A stretch of DNA of 64,000 nt, taken from assembly GCA_027486345.1 (NCBI GenBank), contig JAIXPH010000048.1:1-64000 (forward strand). The letters run 5' to 3'. The position numbers and the translations under genes were made by a program. The DNA comes from Paracoccaceae bacterium (lineage in GTDB: Bacteria; Pseudomonadota; Alphaproteobacteria; Rhodobacterales; Rhodobacteraceae). Of the stretch, positions 7,780 to 17,513 are shown piece by piece (position 1 is the first letter of the stretch; the number at the start of each line of letters is the position of its first letter). The notes under the pieces are model-generated. The model had not been told where the DNA came from. It worked only from the letters and a program-made list of their open reading frames with translations, and did no database searches.

Positions 7780-9213
7780 TCAACCCGCGCGCCGCCCGGC
7801 GGTCACGTCCAGCGGAAACACCTTCGCGGGGTTCAGCAGCCACGCCGGATCGAACACATCCTTTACCCGCAACTGCGCCTCCATATCGTCGCGGGTGAAT
7901 TGCGCATGCATCAGATCGCGCTTTTCCACACCCACGCCATGTTCACCCGTCAGGCATCCCCCCACCTCGACACAGAGGCGCAGGATGTCGGCCCCCATCG
8001 CCTCGGCCTTTTCCAAGTCTCCAACCCGGTTGGCGTTGAACAGGATCAGAGGATGCATGTTGCCATCCCCGGCGTGAAAGACATTGGCGACCCGCAGACC
8101 GTAGTGATCCGACAATTCGCCAATCCGGCGCAGCACGAAGGACAATTCTGACACCGGGATCGTGCCATCGAGGCAGATGTAATCCCCCATCTGCCCCATC
8201 GCGCCAAAGGCGGATTTGCGGCCCAGCCAGATGCGTTTGCTCTCATCCTCGGACCGGCTTTCGCGGTAAGCCACCGGAGCGTGGCGTTCCGCAATCGCCT
8301 TGATACGGTTGAGTTGGTCGTCAATCTCGGCAGGACTTCCCTCCACCTCGACGATCAACAGCGCCTCGCAATCGGGATAGCCGGCTTTGGCGAAGGCTTC
8401 GGTTGCCTCAATGCAGGGGCGGTCCATGAATTCGATGGCCACCGGCAGCAAACCGCCCTTGATGATATCGGACACACAGGCCCCCGCCACCTCATTGGAG
8501 GCGAACCCCATCAGCACGGGCCGCGCGCCTTCGGGTTTGGGCAGGATGCGCAACCACGCCTCGGTCACCACGCCCAACTGCCCCTCGGACCCGCAGATCA
8601 CGCCCAGAAGGTCCAGCCCCGGCGCATCGGACCACGGGCCGCCGATGGTCAAGACATCGCCCGCCATCGTGACGATCCGCACGCCCAAGAGGTTGTTCGT
8701 CGTCACTCCGTATTTCAGGCAATGCGCCCCGCCGGAGTTCATGCCGATATTCCCGGCGATGGCACAGGCCAACTGGCTGGACGGGTCGGGGGCGTAGAAG
8801 AAGCCCTCATGTTCCACAGCGCCCGTCACCGACAGGTTGGTGCGCCCGGTCTGCACATGGATGAAACGGTCGGCATAATCCGTCTCAAGCACGCCATTCA
8901 TCCGCGCGATGCCAAGGATGACGCAATCCGCCGTCGGCAACGCCCCCCCGGCGAGTGAGGTGCCCGATCCGCGCGGCACCACGGGCACGCGCTCCTGATG
9001 GCAAATCCGCAGCACCGCCGCGACTTCCTCGGTCGTGCGCGGCAAGACGGCGGCCATCGGCGGGCAGCGATAGGCGGTCAGCGCGTCGCATTCATAAGCG
9101 CGGGTTTCGGTGGGGTCCGAGATCAGCGCATCCCCCGGCAAGACCGCGGCAAGCTGCGCCAGAATACGGTCGCGCCGGGCGAGGACCGAGGCATCGGGCA
9201 CTGGCATGTCCAT
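7780..9213 (-). CDS. glcD: Glycolate oxidase FAD-linked subunit GlcD
   Basis: A 477-aa FAD-linked oxidase, the catalytic subunit of glycolate oxidase. The FAD-binding signature is VVPRGSGTSLAGGALPT, and the C-terminal FAD-oxidase region contains NVFHAGDGNMHPLI and a GEHGVGVEKR motif. An AAGGAG lies six bases before ATG 9211-9213, so I use this start rather than the upstream in-frame one at 9255, where AAGGAG would be codons. A candidate operator, ATTGGTC-N9-AACCA, lies 21-41 nt upstream of the start. It heads the glcDEF operon. Confidence 0.95.
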   Translation of the reverse strand: MDMPVPDASVLARRDRILAQLAAVLPGDALISDPTETRAYECDALTAYRCPPMAAVLPRTTEEVAAVLRICHQERVPVVPRGSGTSLAGGALPTADCVILGIARMNGVLETDYADRFIHVQTGRTNLSVTGAVEHEGFFYAPDPSSQLACAIAGNIGMNSGGAHCLKYGVTTNNLLGVRIVTMAGDVLTIGGPWSDAPGLDLLGVICGSEGQLGVVTEAWLRILPKPEGARPVLMGFASNEVAGACVSDIIKGGLLPVAIEFMDRPCIEATEAFAKAGYPDCEALLIVEVEGSPAEIDDQLNRIKAIAERHAPVAYRESRSEDESKRIWLGRKSAFGAMGQMGDYICLDGTIPVSELSFVLRRIGELSDHYGLRVANVFHAGDGNMHPLILFNANRVGDLEKAEAMGADILRLCVEVGGCLTGEHGVGVEKRDLMHAQFTRDDMEAQLRVKDVFDPAWLLNPAKVFPLDVTAGRRAG

Positions 9214-9233
9214 CGGCATCTCCTTTGCGGCGG

Positions 9234-9255
9234 ATTGGTCAGGTTCTATAACCAC
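9234..9255. promoter_or_regulatory. Candidate GntR/FadR-type operator upstream of glcD
   Basis: ATTGGTC (9234-9240), a 9-nt spacer and AACCAC (9250-9255), with a nested perfect GGTT-CTAT-AACC (9242-9253). The same ATTGGTC-N9-RACCA pattern occurs before the FadR-family gene at 32051. TGGT/ACCA half-sites are typical of the PdhR/LldR/GlcC group, although their usual spacing is shorter. The assignment is inferred. Confidence 0.35.
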
Positions 9256-9314
9256 TTCGCGGCCGCCTCAACCCGAAGGGTGACAATCGCGCCGTCTCAG
9301 CCTATCCATCAGGC

Positions 9315-10004
9315 ATGGATATGACCACACATCTGGGCGTGATGTCGCCCCTCGACTGGGCCGCCCTCGCCTGTGTCTTTGTCGCATGGATCGGGATCGG
9401 CTGGGTGATCGAACATCCGCCCGCCCGGTGGCCGAGCGTATCCGTCATCATGTCCGACTACCGGCGCGACTGGATGCGGCAATTCGTGACGCGTCAGCCG
9501 CGGATCTTTGACGCCACGGTGATTGACTCGCTGCGGCAGGGGACGGCGTTCTTTGCCTCGACCTCCATGATCGCCATTGGCGGCGGGGTGGCGCTGATCG
9601 GCAACCCGGATCAGTGGAGCGGGCTGTCCGCCGACCTGCCGCTGGATGCCGGGGTGCCGTTGGAGTGGAAGGCCATCCTTGTGACGTTCTTCCTTGCCAA
9701 TGCCCTGCTCAAGTTCGTCTGGGCGCATCGGCTGTTCGGCTATTGCTCGATCCTGATGGCCGCCGTGCCGAATGACCACACCGACCCCACCTGCTTTGAC
9801 CGCGCCGCACAGGCGGCCGAGATCAACATCACGGCGGCCAAGAGCTTTAACCGGGGGTTGCGGGCGATCTATTTCGCGCTGGGGTCCTTGGGGTGGCTGT
9901 TGGGGCCGTGGGGGCTGATGGCCGCCACGGCTGTCGCCAGCGCCGTGCAGATCCGGCGCGAGTTCTTGTCCGAGTCGCGCCGGGTGATGATGGGGAAGCT
10001 GTGA
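9315..10004 (+). CDS. DUF599 family membrane protein
   Basis: A 229-aa integral membrane protein of the DUF599 family, whose function is unknown. Hydrophobic segments are visible near residues 12-32 (LDWAALACVFVAWIGIGW), 75-95, 120-140 and 185-210. Family-typical motifs RQPRIFDATVIDSL and TCFDRAAQAAEINITAAKSF are present. The ribosome-binding site before the first ATG is weak, and a second ATG six bases further on is an alternative. It is divergent from glcD and convergent with the next operon across a large palindrome. Confidence 0.85.
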   Translation: MDMTTHLGVMSPLDWAALACVFVAWIGIGWVIEHPPARWPSVSVIMSDYRRDWMRQFVTRQPRIFDATVIDSLRQGTAFFASTSMIAIGGGVALIGNPDQWSGLSADLPLDAGVPLEWKAILVTFFLANALLKFVWAHRLFGYCSILMAAVPNDHTDPTCFDRAAQAAEINITAAKSFNRGLRAIYFALGSLGWLLGPWGLMAATAVASAVQIRREFLSESRRVMMGKL

Positions 10005-10040
10005 AGGGTTTCGGCGGCCTTTCTTCGGCACGTCAGCCAA

Positions 10041-10080
10041 GGGGCGCGGCCGTCCCGCCGGGGCGGGACGGCCGCGCCCC
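10041..10080. terminator. Large palindrome between convergent genes
   Basis: A 40-nt near-perfect palindrome: GGGGCGCGGCCGTCCCGCC (10041-10059) pairs with 10062-10080, giving a 19-bp GC stem with a 2-nt loop. A second small hairpin GATGC/GCATC (10081-10095) follows. It lies between two converging stop codons, so a bidirectional terminator or an extragenic palindrome is most likely. Confidence 0.6.
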
Positions 10081-10131
10081 GATGCTTTGGGCATCGGGGC
10101 AACACAAACCGTCTTGCCCTTTGCAAGAAGA

Positions 10132-12201
10132 TCAAACCCGCCGCGCGCCCCTGCGTCCCTCAACCAGCCACCCTGCCACCGCCAGCATAGCCGCCATCAG
10201 CAGCCATGCCCATGACGACAGCACAGGCAGCACCGTGATATCCTGCGTCACATAAGCCTCGCGCGGGGTGAGGCCGATCCAGCCCCGCCCGGCAGCAGGG
10301 CGGCCCGGTCGTGCCTCGCGCAGGTCGGGAACGCCATTGGCCAGACGGAGCACGCCGCCATTCGTCGCCGCCACAATCGGCGCCATCCCGGCACCCGAGG
10401 CGATGGTTTCCACGAATTCACGCGGCGCGGACGGACCCACGGCGACGACCCGCGTCAGATCGCCATTTTCCAGCCGATAAAGCCCGATCAGCGGGGCCTC
10501 CCATTCGGTCTGATACTTGCCCGGCTCAATCTCGGCCAGCGGCAAGGTCACCTCTGCCCCATCCGGCGCGGTGATCCGCAAATCCCCCGGCGGCGTATCC
10601 GCCACGCTGCGGCGGGTGATGGTCAGCATTTGACCTTTGGCGGTGGCGGTAAGCGCCTCTTCCTCCAACTCCGGTTCCTTCAGCATCCAATGGGCCAGAC
10701 GGCGCAGCAGTTCCAACTGCGGCCCGCCACCCTCGAACCCCCGCCCCCACAGCCAAGCCTGATCTGATGCCAGCACCGCGACGCGGCCTTCTTCCACCCG
10801 GTTCAGCACCAAAAGCGGGCGGTCATCGGGCCCGGACATCACCACTTGCCCGGCCTTGGGGATCACATCGACCAGCCGGAACCAGCGGCCCCAGCCATCT
10901 GGGGGGGCCAGCGCCTCCAGCCCTTCGGTCACCGGATGGCGGCGGCCGATGTCGGTCAGGGCGGGACGAAAGCCCTCTTCGATCACCCGCGACGTCGGCT
11001 CCACCGGCAGGATATCGGCCAAGGGCGAGCGCCAGAGCGAATCCACCGCACCAAACTCCGGCCCCGCCGCGACAAGGACCGTTCCCCCGCGCCGCACATA
11101 ATTGGCGACGTTTTGCAGATAGGACATCGGCAGGATGCCCCGCATGCGGTAGCGGTCAAAGATGATCAGATCGAATTCGTCGATCTTTTCCACAAACAAC
11201 TCGCGCGTCGGAAAGGCGATCAGCGACAGTTCCGACACCGGGATGCCGTCCTGCTTTTCCGGTGGGCGCAGGATGGTGAAATGCACCAGATCGACCGAGG
11301 CATCGGATTTGAGAAGATTGCGCCAGACGCGTTCTCCGGCATGCGGCTCACCCGAGACCAGCAGCACCCGCAACCGATCCCGCACGCCGTTGATCTGCAC
11401 CACGGCGGCATTGTTGCGGTCGGTCAATTCGCCTTGTGCGCCCGGCGTGGCGAATTGCAGCACGTTCATGCTGCCATGGTCCAGCGTGACCGGGAGTTGC
11501 AAATCCTGATTGACCGGGACCTGGAACGTCGCGGGTTCGCCATCATCGACGGTGATGGTCAGATCAACGGTCTCCGCGCCTGACGCGGCGCCCTGATCCT
11601 CGATCCGCAGGGTCAGGTTGAATTCCTCACCCAGAATGGCAAAGGCCGGGGCGTCCTTGACGACCAAACGCCGATCCCAATCGCTGTCGCGCCCGGTCAG
11701 CAAAAGATGCAGCGGCGCGGGCATGGTGGGGGCAAGGTCAAGGTCATGCACCTGCCCGTCCGAGATCACGATGGCCCCGGCCACGCGGGCGCGAGGTTCG
11801 GCGGCCAGCGCCTCAGCCAATGCCGTCATCGCCAAGGACCCGGCATCGCCCGCGCCATCGCCGATCCGGATCACGCGGAGTTCGGTGTTGTCCATCGCGG
11901 CAACCTGCCGCTGGATGTCGGCCACCGCCGCCTCTGTCTGCGCGGGACGGTCGCCCAGTTGCTGACTGGCGCTTTCATCGACCACCAAAAGGACGATATC
12001 GGACAAAGGCGCGCGGTCCTCGGACTGCAAGGATGGGTTCGTCAGCGCGCCCAGCAGCACCAGCGCTGCCCCGGCGCGGAAGGCCCAGCCTGCCAGCCCG
12101 CGCCAGACCGCCAAAGCCAGCAAGAGCACGGCAAAGGCCGCCAGCCCCCAGATCACAGGCCACGCGACCAGCGGGTCAAAAATCACCACGCGGCCCATCA
12201 T
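10132..12201 (-). CDS. Large membrane protein with glutamine-amidotransferase-like/vWA-like periplasmic region
   Basis: A 689-aa protein with two N-terminal membrane helices (residues about 10-30 and 38-56), a long soluble part and one C-terminal helix (SSWAWLLMAAMLAVAGWLV). The segment DIVLLVVDESASQQ resembles the start of a vWA-like fold. The middle (LIIFDRYRMRGILPMSYL, GGTVLVAAGPEFG) resembles the class I amidotransferase-like domain found in this MoxR-linked family. No catalytic triad is claimed. It is the last gene of the MoxR-DUF58-DUF4159 operon and overlaps the previous gene by 4 nt. Function is unknown, possibly envelope-associated chaperone or assembly work with MoxR. Confidence 0.75.
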   Translation of the reverse strand: MMGRVVIFDPLVAWPVIWGLAAFAVLLLALAVWRGLAGWAFRAGAALVLLGALTNPSLQSEDRAPLSDIVLLVVDESASQQLGDRPAQTEAAVADIQRQVAAMDNTELRVIRIGDGAGDAGSLAMTALAEALAAEPRARVAGAIVISDGQVHDLDLAPTMPAPLHLLLTGRDSDWDRRLVVKDAPAFAILGEEFNLTLRIEDQGAASGAETVDLTITVDDGEPATFQVPVNQDLQLPVTLDHGSMNVLQFATPGAQGELTDRNNAAVVQINGVRDRLRVLLVSGEPHAGERVWRNLLKSDASVDLVHFTILRPPEKQDGIPVSELSLIAFPTRELFVEKIDEFDLIIFDRYRMRGILPMSYLQNVANYVRRGGTVLVAAGPEFGAVDSLWRSPLADILPVEPTSRVIEEGFRPALTDIGRRHPVTEGLEALAPPDGWGRWFRLVDVIPKAGQVVMSGPDDRPLLVLNRVEEGRVAVLASDQAWLWGRGFEGGGPQLELLRRLAHWMLKEPELEEEALTATAKGQMLTITRRSVADTPPGDLRITAPDGAEVTLPLAEIEPGKYQTEWEAPLIGLYRLENGDLTRVVAVGPSAPREFVETIASGAGMAPIVAATNGGVLRLANGVPDLREARPGRPAAGRGWIGLTPREAYVTQDITVLPVLSSWAWLLMAAMLAVAGWLVEGRRGARRV

Positions 12202-14966
12202 TGGCCCAGCCTTTCCAACAGCGCGGGCACATGGACCTGATCGGATTTGTAGTTCCCCGTCAGCACATGCATCACCAGATTGACCCCGAAACGGTTCGCC
12301 ATCTCACGCTGGCGTTCCCCGGCATAGCCGCGCCCCACGGGGAACATCGCCACGCCGTTGTCATCCACCGCCCAAGCCGCCGCCCAATCGTTGCCGCCGA
12401 TGACCACCGGGGTCACGCCATCGTTCAGGTTGCGGAACGGCATCCCCTCGGCCTGTTCGGCATCGGGGGGCGCGGCCTCGACCCAGACCGGCGCGCCGAC
12501 ATGGCGACCGGGGAAATCCTGTAGCAGGTAAAAGGTGCGCGTCAGCACATGGTCCGCCGGGATCGGCTCCAGCGGGGGGATGTCCAGACCCGCCGCAATG
12601 CGTTGCAGATGCCGCGCCTCGGGCGAGGTGCCGCCAAAGCCCGCAACATCGCCATCGCGCGTGTCAAAGAGGATCATCCCCCCCGTCCGCAGATAGGCGT
12701 TCAGCTTGGCATATGCAGCGGCAGAGGGCAGGGTCTGGTCATCGGTGATCGGCCAGTAGAGGAAGGGAAAAAACGCCAATTCGTCGCGTTCGATGTCCAC
12801 GCCCATCGGCGGTTCGGGTTCGATCGAGGTGCGCTCCCACAACCGATCACCCAAACCCCGCAAACCCGCCTCGGCGATGTCATCCACCTGCGGGTTCCCT
12901 GTCATCACATGGGCCAAGACCACGGCAGAGGTCGCCTGAATGGCGAAATCGTCCAAGGGGAGTTCATCCTGCGCCTTGGCCTGCGGGGCAAAGATGCCCA
13001 GCGCCGCGATGACCGCGATGCCACGCCCCAGCCGCGACAACCGCCCCGAGACGGCCAAAGCGGCAAGGATATCGACCAAGAGCAGCGTCAGCGCCCCGAT
13101 CAGCAGCGCCCATTTCAGCGGGCGTTCGGTCTGCATGTCCAACCCCTCAACCGCCGTTCCTGTGGGCCAGCTGGCACGGGTCAGCACGGCATCCGCGCCG
13201 ATCACATTCAGCGCCACCCGCCGATCAGCCCCGGCATACAGCCCCGGCGGCAGGTCGGTGCGCGGACCTTTGACCATCGCTTCGGCCAAGACCGCGCCAT
13301 CCACACCCGCAACCGTGCCCGCATCCAGCGCCTGACCCCAAGCGTCCAGCGCCATGTCGGGCACCCAGACCTGTCCCACCAGATCCGCCGCACCCATCCC
13401 GCCGGGACGGGTGGAAACGGCCAACCGTTCCAGCATTTGCAGGAACAGCCCTGACAGCGGCAGGTTCGACCATTCCGCATTGGCGGTGACATGGACCAGC
13501 ACCACCTGCCCCGCGCCCAAGACCTTGCGCGTGACCAAGGGCGTGCCATCGGCCAAGGCGGCGATGGTGCGTTCGGTCAACTCCGGGTCGGGTTGCGCCA
13601 AGACTTGCGAGGTCACGGTCACCTCTGCCGGAACCGCCAACCCGTGGAAGGGCGATCCTTCGGGGAACGGGGCCAGGGTCTTTGGCTCTCCCCAACTCAT
13701 CGCGCCGCCGACGGTGCGCCCCCCTTCGCGCAGGCGCACGGGCATCAGCGCATCTTCGGTCACGCGCGATACGTCCGAGGCCGCCATCACCGGCCCAGCA
13801 AAGCGCAAGAGAAGGCCGCCCTTTTCCACCCATTCGGTCAGGGCGGTTTCCTCGGTCTCGGCCAGACGCGCCACATCGGCAAGGATCACCACATCGGGAC
13901 CCGCAGGCAGGACATCCGCCAAGCCGCCCTCAAGCAAGTCCGCCGTCGGCGCGAGCGCTTGGCGCAGGTAATGCGTGGGCGACAAGAGTTGCAGCCCTTC
14001 GCGATCCTCTCGCCCCGCCATCAAGGCGATCTTGCGGCGTTTCAGGCTGTCATCGGTCAGGCTGACCGCCCCGGCGGAGCGGATGCCCGCGATCTCAAAC
14101 CGCGTGATGCGGTTGCGCAACTCGGGCGGCAGCGACAACGCTGCCTTGCCCTCAGTCGCGCCGCCGTCAAAGGCCAGCGTGGCGCGCGCGAGTTCGCGGT
14201 CAATCCCCGATGGGTCGGGACCACGGGCGGCGACCTCAACCTCCAATGCCGGACCTGCGGGTTGGCGCAGCGCGGTCAGTTGCACCGCGCCATCGGCAAA
14301 TGTGGCAGGCCGCAGGGCGAGCACGGGGGCCGCGCCTTGCATCACAGCCAGCCGTCCCCGGTCTGCCAGCGTATCGGCCAAGGCCGCGCGACCGGGATGG
14401 TCCAAGCCGTCCGTCAGCCAGAAGCTGTCAAAATTCCCTTCGGGCAGGACGTCCGCCCAAGCCGGCATATCGGCAGGGGCATAGGGTGCGGGCGACAGTG
14501 CCGCCAACCGCCCCGCCACATCCTGTGCGGTCTGAAACACCACCGCTTGCGGCTGATCCGTCAGGCGAACAACGGCAACGGGACGGCCAGAACGCCCCGC
14601 CTCCTCAACCGCTGCCGCCGCGCGGTCCACCCGGCGGGTCCAGTCGCGCGCATCGGCCCATGTGCCATCGAGCAGCACCAAAAGCGGCCCCGTCCCCGGC
14701 TGTTCGGGGCGCGGGTTCAGCACCGGCCCGGCAAAGGCAAGGATCGCCGCCGCCACGGCGACCATACGGAGCAAGAGCAGCCACCACGGGGTGCGGTCGG
14801 TCTCAACCTCATCATCGGTCAGGCCCAGCAGCAAGGCAACACCGGGAAAGCGGCGGCGGATGGGCGCGGGTGGCACGGCGCGCAGCAGGAACCACAGCAC
14901 CGGCAGCGCCAAAAGCCCCACCAGCAACCACGGAACGGCAAAGCCCAAGGGGCCGATCATCCACAT
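12198..14966 (-). CDS. DUF4159 domain membrane protein (BatA-like N-terminus)
   Basis: A 922-aa protein. The N-terminal BatA-type segment has two helices (GFAVPWLLVGLLALPVLWFL and LLLLRMVAVAAAILAFAGP). A long soluble part with a vWA/amidotransferase-like region follows, then a further pair of helices near residues 630-690. The C-terminal DUF4159 domain contains FFPFLYWPITDDQ, GGMILFDTRDGD and GNDWAAAWAVDD. I use the ATG at 14966 because it forms a TGATG overlap with the DUF58 gene; the frame extends 28 codons further but inside that gene. It is likely part of a membrane complex with the MoxR ATPase. The exact role is unknown. Confidence 0.85.
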   Translation of the reverse strand: MWMIGPLGFAVPWLLVGLLALPVLWFLLRAVPPAPIRRRFPGVALLLGLTDDEVETDRTPWWLLLLRMVAVAAAILAFAGPVLNPRPEQPGTGPLLVLLDGTWADARDWTRRVDRAAAAVEEAGRSGRPVAVVRLTDQPQAVVFQTAQDVAGRLAALSPAPYAPADMPAWADVLPEGNFDSFWLTDGLDHPGRAALADTLADRGRLAVMQGAAPVLALRPATFADGAVQLTALRQPAGPALEVEVAARGPDPSGIDRELARATLAFDGGATEGKAALSLPPELRNRITRFEIAGIRSAGAVSLTDDSLKRRKIALMAGREDREGLQLLSPTHYLRQALAPTADLLEGGLADVLPAGPDVVILADVARLAETEETALTEWVEKGGLLLRFAGPVMAASDVSRVTEDALMPVRLREGGRTVGGAMSWGEPKTLAPFPEGSPFHGLAVPAEVTVTSQVLAQPDPELTERTIAALADGTPLVTRKVLGAGQVVLVHVTANAEWSNLPLSGLFLQMLERLAVSTRPGGMGAADLVGQVWVPDMALDAWGQALDAGTVAGVDGAVLAEAMVKGPRTDLPPGLYAGADRRVALNVIGADAVLTRASWPTGTAVEGLDMQTERPLKWALLIGALTLLLVDILAALAVSGRLSRLGRGIAVIAALGIFAPQAKAQDELPLDDFAIQATSAVVLAHVMTGNPQVDDIAEAGLRGLGDRLWERTSIEPEPPMGVDIERDELAFFPFLYWPITDDQTLPSAAAYAKLNAYLRTGGMILFDTRDGDVAGFGGTSPEARHLQRIAAGLDIPPLEPIPADHVLTRTFYLLQDFPGRHVGAPVWVEAAPPDAEQAEGMPFRNLNDGVTPVVIGGNDWAAAWAVDDNGVAMFPVGRGYAGERQREMANRFGVNLVMHVLTGNYKSDQVHVPALLERLGQ

Positions 14967-15835
14967 CAGCGCCCCCCTTCCAACGCGCGCCACGCCCAAA
15001 GCAGCGATGCCTGCGCCCCCTGCCCTGTATGGTGGCAGTGGTAGTGCCACCCCATGCGACGGGCGAGGGTAGCAAGCTGGTCTTTCCGTTCCGCCAACCG
15101 CGCCAGATAGCGCGCCCTGAGGTCCCCGGCCCGCAGCGTCTCATGGCTGACCGATCCGCCCATCGATTCAAAGATGGTGCGCCCGTCGAACGGGAATTCT
15201 TCTTCGGCAGGGTCCAGAACCTGCATCAAGACGCCCTTCGCCCCCCGATCAGCGGCGCGAGTCAGGGCGTCTTCGAGCGTGGTCAAAGGCCCAAGGAAAT
15301 CTGACACAAACACCGCCCGCCCATGCGACACGATCCCCTGTGCCTGCGGCGTGCCGTAATCCGCCGCGTCATCGGCCAAACGCTCTGCCAGCCGCAGCAA
15401 CTGCGCCCGGCCTGCGCGCGGTGGCAAGGCATCACCCGACAGGCCAACCCGTTCGCCCCCACGCAACAGCAACACCGACAGCGCCAGCGCCAAAAGGCGC
15501 GCGCGGTCAGACTTCGGCGCACGGTCCTTGGCACCGGAAAATCCCATCGACTTTGCGCCATCGACCCAGAAGGTCACCGATTGCGCCGCCTGCCATTCCC
15601 GTTCTCGCACGAAGGTGGCGTCGGACCGCGCCGATCTGCGCCAGTCGATCAGCCGCGCCGGATCACCGGCATGGGCGGGGCGGTATTGCCAGAATTCATC
15701 CCCCATGCCCGCGCGCCTGCGGCCATGCTCACCCAGCATGACGGTCGCGGCCAGCATCTCGGCCTCGGCCAGCAACGGCGGCAGGGATTGGCCCAGCGCC
15801 TCGGCCCGCGCGCGAAGGGGAAGCGGCGCGGTCAC
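14966..15835 (-). CDS. DUF58 domain protein
   Basis: A 289-aa cytosolic protein with the DUF58 signature GRRRAGMGDEFWQYRPAHAG followed by DPARLIDWRRSARSD near residues 38-72. The C-terminal half has a vWA-like character (VTFWVDGAKSMGF, FVSDFLGPLTTLEDAL). It starts with GTG overlapping the MoxR stop as GTGA, so the two are translationally coupled. DUF58 proteins commonly pair with MoxR AAA+ ATPases and membrane vWA proteins. The client process is unknown. Confidence 0.92.
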   Translation of the reverse strand: MTAPLPLRARAEALGQSLPPLLAEAEMLAATVMLGEHGRRRAGMGDEFWQYRPAHAGDPARLIDWRRSARSDATFVREREWQAAQSVTFWVDGAKSMGFSGAKDRAPKSDRARLLALALSVLLLRGGERVGLSGDALPPRAGRAQLLRLAERLADDAADYGTPQAQGIVSHGRAVFVSDFLGPLTTLEDALTRAADRGAKGVLMQVLDPAEEEFPFDGRTIFESMGGSVSHETLRAGDLRARYLARLAERKDQLATLARRMGWHYHCHHTGQGAQASLLWAWRALEGGR

Positions 15836-16851
15836 GCGGCAGCCTCAAGCCCCAGAATACGGGTCACGCTGCGGTCAATCACACCGGCAAGGCTTTCACC
15901 GCGTGCCCGTGCGCCAAAGGACAGCGCCATGCGGTGCACCAGCACCGGACGCGCCATCGCCGCGACATCAGCCAAGGACGGGGCCAGACGCCCATCCAGC
16001 AGCGCCCGCGCCCGCACCGTCAGCATCAGCGCCTGCGCCGCACGCGGCCCCGGACCCCAAGCCAGCACATCGGCCAGATCGCGGCCTTCAGGCTCCCCCG
16101 GACGGCAGGCGCGGACCAGATCAAGGATCGCCTCAACCACCTTGTCACCCACCGGCATCCGGCGCAGCAGCGCCTGTGCTTCCAGCAGTTCATCGGCGGT
16201 AAAGACCTGATGGCTTTCGGCCTCTTCCGCCCCCGTGGTGGCCAGCAGGATATCGCGCTCCGCCGCACGGCTGGGGTAGTCTACATCCACCTGCACCAAG
16301 AAGCGGTCCAACTGTGCTTCGGGCAGGGGATAGGTGCCTTCCTGTTCAATGGGGTTTTGCGTGGCCAGCACGTGGAAGGGACGCCCAAGCGGGCGGGCTT
16401 GCCCGGCAATCGTCACCTCACGCTCCTGCATGGCCTGCAAAAGCGCCGACTGCGTGCGGGGGCTGGCGCGGTTGATCTCATCCGCCATCAGAAGCTGGCA
16501 GAACACCGGCCCTTGGATGAACCGGAACGCACGGCTGCCGTCGGGGGCGGTTTCCAGAACCTCTGACCCCAGAATATCGGCGGGCATCAGGTCCGGCGTG
16601 AACTGGATGCGGTTGCCCTTCAGCCCCATGACGGTGGACAGGGTATCGACCAGCCGCGTTTTGCCCAGACCGGGCAGCCCCACCAGCAGCGCATGCCCAC
16701 CGCAGAGCATGGCGGTCAGAACCAGATCGACCACCTTTTCCTGACCGATGAAACGGCGATCAATGCTGGCTTTGGCGGAACCCAGCCGCGCGCCAAGGGC
16801 TTCGATCCGTTCCACCAGTGCGGCTGCATCTGCGGCTGCGCTATCGGCCAT
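15832..16851 (-). CDS. MoxR-family AAA+ ATPase
   Basis: A 339-aa AAA+ chaperone-like ATPase. Walker A is GLPGLGKTRL near residues 53-62, Walker B is LLMADEINRASPRTQ, and sensor 1 is LATQNPIEQEGTYPLPEAQL. The opening IDRRFIGQEKVV is typical of MoxR. The ATG at 16851 is preceded by GGAG seven bases upstream. It leads the MoxR-DUF58-DUF4159-membrane protein operon and is divergent from the DUF1285 gene, an arrangement common in Rhodobacterales. Such clusters are thought to help assemble or load cofactors into protein complexes. Confidence 0.94.
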   Translation of the reverse strand: MADSAAADAAALVERIEALGARLGSAKASIDRRFIGQEKVVDLVLTAMLCGGHALLVGLPGLGKTRLVDTLSTVMGLKGNRIQFTPDLMPADILGSEVLETAPDGSRAFRFIQGPVFCQLLMADEINRASPRTQSALLQAMQEREVTIAGQARPLGRPFHVLATQNPIEQEGTYPLPEAQLDRFLVQVDVDYPSRAAERDILLATTGAEEAESHQVFTADELLEAQALLRRMPVGDKVVEAILDLVRACRPGEPEGRDLADVLAWGPGPRAAQALMLTVRARALLDGRLAPSLADVAAMARPVLVHRMALSFGARARGESLAGVIDRSVTRILGLEAAA

Positions 16852-16913
16852 GTCATTGCTCCGTCCGGGGTTGTGTGATCTTTCATTAGACCGAACTATC
16901 TCCGCCGGGACAA

Positions 16914-17513
16914 ATGACAAAAAGCATGAGCGGACAAATGATCGTGAAACCGTCTGCCGAGGGGCTCGCCGCCTCGGCGCAAGCCGCCACCCAAAAAGGC
17001 CCGCCACCTGTGCATCTGTGGAATCCGCCCTTCTGCGGCGACATCGACATGCGCATCGCGCGGGACGGGACGTGGTTCTATCAGGGCAGCCCGATTGGCC
17101 GCGCGCCCTTGGTCAAGCTGTTCTCGGGCATCCTGAAGCGCGAGGGCGGCAAATACTTCCTCGTCACCCCGGTCGAGAAGGTGGGGATCACCGTCGATGA
17201 CGCGCCTTTTGTCGCCACGGATTTCGATGTGGACGGCGCGGGGCGCGATCAGGTGCTGACCTTCACCACCCATGTCGGCGACTCGGTCGTGGCGGGCGAA
17301 GGGCATGACATCCGCGTGACGCGTGATGCAACCACCGGCGAACCTGCACCCTACATCCACATCCGCGCGGGACTTGAGGCTTTGATCGACCGAAAGTCGT
17401 TCTATCGGCTGGTCGATCTGTGTGTTCACGAAGATTACCAAGGAAAAGACTGGTTTGGGGTCTGGTCGTCGGGCAGGTTCTTCCCGGTGATTCCCTCTGG
17501 TGACCTGACCTGA
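16914..17513 (+). CDS. DUF1285 domain protein
   Basis: A 199-aa cytosolic protein of the DUF1285 family. Typical segments are HLWNPPFCGDIDMRIARDG, WFYQGSPIGR, FSGILKREGGKYFLVTPVEK and the C-terminal YRLVDLCVHEDYQGKDWFGV. The stop overlaps the start of hyi (TGATG). The first ATG is used, with in-frame alternatives 5 and 8 codons later. The molecular function is unknown. It is divergent from the MoxR operon. Confidence 0.9.
   Translation: MTKSMSGQMIVKPSAEGLAASAQAATQKGPPPVHLWNPPFCGDIDMRIARDGTWFYQGSPIGRAPLVKLFSGILKREGGKYFLVTPVEKVGITVDDAPFVATDFDVDGAGRDQVLTFTTHVGDSVVAGEGHDIRVTRDATTGEPAPYIHIRAGLEALIDRKSFYRLVDLCVHEDYQGKDWFGVWSSGRFFPVIPSGDLT

Noticed and set aside
13491-15044. Long plus-strand frame opposite the DUF4159 gene
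   Set aside because: It is rich in Gln/Arg/His without domains. The minus-strand gene has clear membrane segments and overlapping-operon structure.
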